9,039 nt of DNA from CAZGAH01 sp964523295. Lineage in GTDB: Bacteria > Desulfobacterota > Desulfovibrionia > Desulfovibrionales > Desulfovibrionaceae. Position numbers and translations under genes: made by a program. Shown here piece by piece: positions 6,998 through 9,039 of this stretch. Position 1 is the stretch's first letter, and every line of letters starts with the position of its first letter. The stretch is taken from NCBI GenBank assembly GCA_964523295.1, contig CAZGAH010000124.1, forward strand, positions 1 through 9,039, in the 5' to 3' direction. The notes beneath the pieces are model-generated. The model made no database searches and was not told the DNA's origin. It saw only the letters and a program-made list of their open reading frames with translations.

Positions 6998-7972
6998 TTA
7001 TGTCGTGGGCAATGTAGCATAATCATCGCGCAGAATGTTCATGCATCGCACCGCGGCCGCACTGAATAACCCGCTATGCTGAAAATGTGGCCTGTCTTTT
7101 CCCCGCTGGAGAAGCAGCCCGTCCGATCCAAACCAGAGCGGCAAGAATCCACCCCACAGATATCCCCGCTCGCGCAACAGTTCCACGCCAGCGATCGTGC
7201 TCTGTTCNNNNNNNNNNTGAACAACGCCATGCGGGCCGATTTGTTTTTCACACTCGTCAAGCAATGGCAAAAGGTCCTTTCCGGTTGCGTGGACAATGAG
7301 TTTGATCAGGTCTGCGGTCTGGTACGTTGTTATCTCGTACACCGTGCGCGTTTTCAGCGGAGGGCAATCCCCCGTTCCGATCGTGCGCTCGATGCCGAAA
7401 TCGTGACAAAATGCCCGGTACAGTCGGTGATACGGCGCCGGAAGAAACACGGTATGCGGCGTGTCCTCGATAAGTTTTGCGCATAAAACGAGACTTGTCC
7501 TTTCGCAAGACTGCTGCTCAGCGACACGGTAGGCATGGGCGGGAATGGCGTCGAGCGCGAGCCCGCAAACAACCATCCCGGTCTCCGCGCACATCCTTTG
7601 GGAGAAGTCGTGCGTGCAGACTGCCTCGCCGAATATCGAAACAGCGTGTGCGATCACCGGCAGTTCAGCCATGGCTCTCGTCCACAACAACGAGGCAATG
7701 CCGCGTCGGCGCTGGCTGCGTAAAACCATGAGCTGCGCCAATTCATATATCCGCTGGTTAGGGGCGCCGCGATATATACCAATCATGCCAAGTATTTGTC
7801 CTGCCGTTGTTCTTGCAACAAGTGCATACTGACTTTTTGATGAATAACGATTAATAATGTCATCAGGATTATATACGTAGGCGAATGGATGTTTGTCTCC
7901 GTAGTTATCGTAGACAAGTCGAGAGATTCCTGGGGCATCTTCCGAATGGAAGACATCGATTTCAAACCTCAT
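6998..7972 (-). CDS. GNAT-family N-acetyltransferase with an extra C-terminal domain (contains an assembly gap)
   Basis: A protein of about 324 residues if the 10-N block is true to length. Residues about 1-165 form a GNAT fold: early strand MRFEIDVFHSEDAPGISRLV, then YALVARTTAGQILGMIGIYR, then the acetyl-CoA loop SQRRRGIASLL (86-96), which fits the family pattern Q/R-x-x-G-x-G/A with Ala in the last place. GEAVCTHDFSQRMCAETGM (115-133) resembles the helix and strand after the CoA site in this subfamily. The C-terminal half (about 165-324) ends with RGYLWGGFLPLWFGSDGLLLQ, a block seen in longer two-part GNAT proteins, perhaps a degenerate second GNAT unit. The acceptor is unknown. The ribosome binding site is weak (GGAAA near the ATG at 7972). 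Four residues fall in the N block, and if the gap length is arbitrary the frame across it is uncertain. Base composition is less GC-rich than the liv genes, which may point to transfer. Confidence 0.75.
   Translation of the reverse strand: MRFEIDVFHSEDAPGISRLVYDNYGDKHPFAYVYNPDDIINRYSSKSQYALVARTTAGQILGMIGIYRGAPNQRIYELAQLMVLRSQRRRGIASLLWTRAMAELPVIAHAVSIFGEAVCTHDFSQRMCAETGMVVCGLALDAIPAHAYRVAEQQSCERTSLVLCAKLIEDTPHTVFLPAPYHRLYRAFCHDFGIERTIGTGDCPPLKTRTVYEITTYQTADLIKLIVHATGKDLLPLLDECEKQIGPHGVVXXXXEQSTIAGVELLRERGYLWGGFLPLWFGSDGLLLQRGKDRPHFQHSGLFSAAAVRCMNILRDDYATLPTT
7208..7217. other. Assembly gap (10 N) inside the GNAT gene
   Basis: Ten unresolved bases. The GNAT frame is open on both sides of the gap when it is counted as ten bases (GPHGVV before, EQSTIAGVELL after), so the stated length keeps the frame. 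Ten Ns is often a placeholder, so real sequence of another length could be missing here. Confidence 0.95.
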
Positions 7973-8012
7973 AGAATTTCCGATGGCAAAGTGTTATTGA
8001 GTTTAAATGCTT

Positions 8013-8040
8013 TATATAAATCATTCAATTAATAATTCAA
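8013..8040 (-). promoter_or_regulatory. Putative sigma70-type promoter for the GNAT gene
   Basis: On the minus strand TTGAAT (8035-8040), a 16-base spacer, and TATATA (8013-8018). The shifted box TATAAA gives an 18-base spacer. Transcription would start near 8006, about 34 bases before the ATG at 7972. The surrounding sequence is very AT-rich, so alternative boxes can be drawn. Confidence 0.5.
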
Positions 8041-8050
8041 ATTTTTTGAA
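8036..8050. repeat. Inverted repeat over the GNAT promoter -35 box, possible operator
   Basis: TTCAAA-TTT-TTTGAA is a perfect inverted repeat with 6-base arms. It overlaps the -35 element of the GNAT promoter. A second copy of the half site ATTCAA lies at 8023-8028, twelve bases from the one at 8035-8040, about one helical turn away. The layout suits a dimeric repressor, but in such AT-rich DNA it could arise by chance. Confidence 0.3.
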
Positions 8051-8115
8051 CATAATGCTGAATAAATGTCAAATTACGTAGTGTCCCGATCTATGGAATT
8101 TTCCTGCACAACGCA

Positions 8116-8144
8116 TTGACAATCACCCGGAGTTCAACTAGAAA
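8116..8144 (+). promoter_or_regulatory. Putative sigma70-type promoter reading towards the synthase-like gene
   Basis: TTGACA (8116-8121, exact consensus) is followed by a 17-base spacer and TAGAAA (8139-8144). It is the best -35 match seen in the window. Transcription would start near 8151, leaving a leader of about 300 bases before the ATG at 8453, which is long and may be structured. Confidence 0.5.
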
Positions 8145-8213
8145 TAGTATCATAAAGAACGCTTCAGCTTCGTTGGGTATGTTTTGGTTGGTTGAACGAA
8201 TCCGGCTATGGCC

Positions 8214-8230
8214 CGACGCCTTCAGCGTCG
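8214..8230 (+). terminator. Small hairpin in the leader upstream of the synthase-like gene
   Basis: CGACGC-CTTCA-GCGTCG has a perfect 6-bp stem and 5-base loop, followed by TCTTGT. It sits about 65 bases after the expected start of transcription. It could be a weak terminator or attenuator, or a chance structure. Confidence 0.25.
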
Positions 8231-8452
8231 TCTTGTGATATTACAGCAGCTGGTCTCCGGGGGCAACAAGACCAATCTGTTCGATTCGTTTCCACGTTTT
8301 GCCGTTGCAGATCAAAGCGTTCGGCTGGCAGGATTGCGCTGATGGCGGGCGCAGTGTCAGTGCCGATGCAATGATTTGGCGTACCCGCCTGCTGAAGCTC
8401 GTGAAATGCCCTCTCAGACCAGCGCGTACGACATGTAACGGGCGACAAGGAT

Positions 8453-9039
8453 ATGATACGTTCCGCATTCGTCGTGTTGCTGGTGGTTTTTTTTCTCTCC
8501 GGTGCCTCGGCCCTGCTTTTTGAGACACTCTGGTTCAGGCTGGCCGGTCTGGTGTTCGGCAACAGCGTCTGGGCCAGCGCGCTGGTGCTGTCCGCGTTCA
8601 TGACCGGGCTGGCGCTGGGAAACGGGCTGGCCGCGTTTTCCCGGTTTCGGCTGTTCCGGCCGGTCCGGCTGTACGCCCTGCTGGAGCTGGTCATCGCTGC
8701 GGTCGGGATACTGCTTCTGTTCATCCTGCCGCAGCTCACGGCCTGGTTCGCGCCGCTGTTCCGGGGCATCGGGGAGCATCCCGTGCCGCTCAATGCCCTG
8801 CGTTTTGCGCTGGCGCTTCTTCTGCTCGCTGTCCCTTCTACGGCCATGGGGCTTACTCTGCCGGTGCTGGTCAAGGCGCTGTATGCGCGGATGGCGCATT
8901 TCGGCGTCGCGCTGGGGTGGCTGTACGGCATCAATACCCTGGGCGCGGTGGCCGGGGCCATTGCCGGAGAGGCCTGGCTGATCGAGTGGCTCGGGTTGCG
9001 CGGAACGGGGCTGGTGGCCGGCGGCGTCAACGTGCTGGC
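8453..9039 (+). CDS. Fused membrane/spermidine-synthase-like protein, N-terminal membrane part (runs off the right edge)
   Basis: The frame is open from ATG 8453 to the window end, 195 residues. It shows several hydrophobic segments (about 5-25, 40-62, 72-95, 115-135, 155-172, 183-195) with the pattern FFLSGASALLFETLWFRLAG, then AFMTGLALGN (49-58), PSTAMGLTLPVL (128-139) and LGWLYGINTLGAVAGAIAGE (154-173). These match the membrane half of the fused MFS/spermidine-synthase-like proteins. Their C-terminal SpeE-like aminopropyltransferase domain, if present, lies beyond the window. The membrane half is seen directly; polyamine synthesis is not shown, and many such proteins have no proven reaction. 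The start is not certain: AAGG lies only two bases before the ATG, which is too close for an ideal site, yet a stop codon at 8402 and no other ATG or GTG before 8453 leave it the best choice. Eight Ts in a row (8487-8494) lie early in the coding sequence. Confidence 0.8.
   Translation, partial: MIRSAFVVLLVVFFLSGASALLFETLWFRLAGLVFGNSVWASALVLSAFMTGLALGNGLAAFSRFRLFRPVRLYALLELVIAAVGILLLFILPQLTAWFAPLFRGIGEHPVPLNALRFALALLLLAVPSTAMGLTLPVLVKALYARMAHFGVALGWLYGINTLGAVAGAIAGEAWLIEWLGLRGTGLVAGGVNVL

Larger units (their letters stand above)
7973..8452. other. 480-base AT-rich intergenic region between divergent GNAT and synthase-like genes
   Basis: The two flanking genes diverge. Bases 7981-8160 count 56 G or C of 180, about 31%, far below the rest of the window. 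This part holds a good promoter for each direction, described separately. From about 8160 to 8452 the composition returns towards normal and I find no supportable gene. Short readings such as a peptide starting at 8192 lack a ribosome binding site and family resemblance. A hairpin lies at 8214-8230. The right part could be a long mRNA leader for the gene at 8453 or a decayed gene. Confidence 0.5.

Noticed and set aside
8190..8210. T-arm-like sequence (GTTGAACGAATCCGG) suggesting a tRNA
   Set aside because: The T-loop is broken and no acceptor, anticodon or D arm can be folded around it.
8192..8450. Possible transposase remnant in the leader region
   Set aside because: Short peptides in several frames looked loosely protein-like, but none matched a transposase motif and no terminal inverted repeats or target duplication were visible.
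8206..9030. Long open frame of 274 residues on the minus strand
   Set aside because: It lies mostly antisense to the membrane-protein gene at 8453, is rich in Ser, Arg and Pro without domain features, and the plus-strand reading has clear family motifs.

Overview
The window is GC-rich (except around 7980-8160) with compact bacterial gene structure. Gene content and protein style suggest a Desulfovibrionales-type sulfate reducer or a relative in the Desulfobacterota. The strongest hints are the HBM/4HB-type chemoreceptor N-terminus, a secreted FG-GAP protein with a TolB-like front, and a fused membrane/spermidine-synthase-like protein. This taxonomic call is inference from protein resemblance only. 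A 10-N block at 7208-7217 shows that this is a draft assembly.

Layout: (1) 1-610, minus strand, the first 203 residues of a methyl-accepting chemotaxis protein that runs off the left edge, with a sigma70-like promoter at 680-708. (2) 802-2763, minus strand, a 653-residue protein with an XRE helix-turn-helix followed by four PAS domains and no kinase, GGDEF or AAA+ output. (3) 2764-3139, a 376-base divergent intergenic region. (4) 3140-4792, plus strand, a secreted protein with a TolB-N/FlgO-like front domain and FG-GAP/VCBS calcium-site repeats. (5) A perfect 24-base palindrome at 4814-4837, then livH (4913-5785) and livM (5778-6761), the two permeases of a branched-chain amino acid ABC importer, overlapping by 8 bases or separated by 13 depending on the livM start. 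(6) 6998-7972, minus strand, a two-part GNAT acetyltransferase interrupted by the N block, with an AT-rich promoter. (7) 8453-9039, plus strand, the N-terminal membrane part of a spermidine-synthase-like protein that runs off the right edge.

How the parts may fit: the XRE-PAS protein looks like a cytoplasmic redox- or ligand-sensing transcription factor, and it lies divergent to the FG-GAP gene, so a regulator-target relation is plausible but untested. The LivHM pair has no adjacent substrate-binding protein or LivG/LivF ATPases, so it must borrow them from another locus or be a remnant. No CRISPR array, rRNA, tRNA, intact insertion sequence or phage gene was seen. Nothing in the window clearly amounts to a new defence or biosynthetic system. 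The most unusual items are the output-less XRE-PAS protein, the TolB-like/FG-GAP fusion and the orphan LivHM pair.
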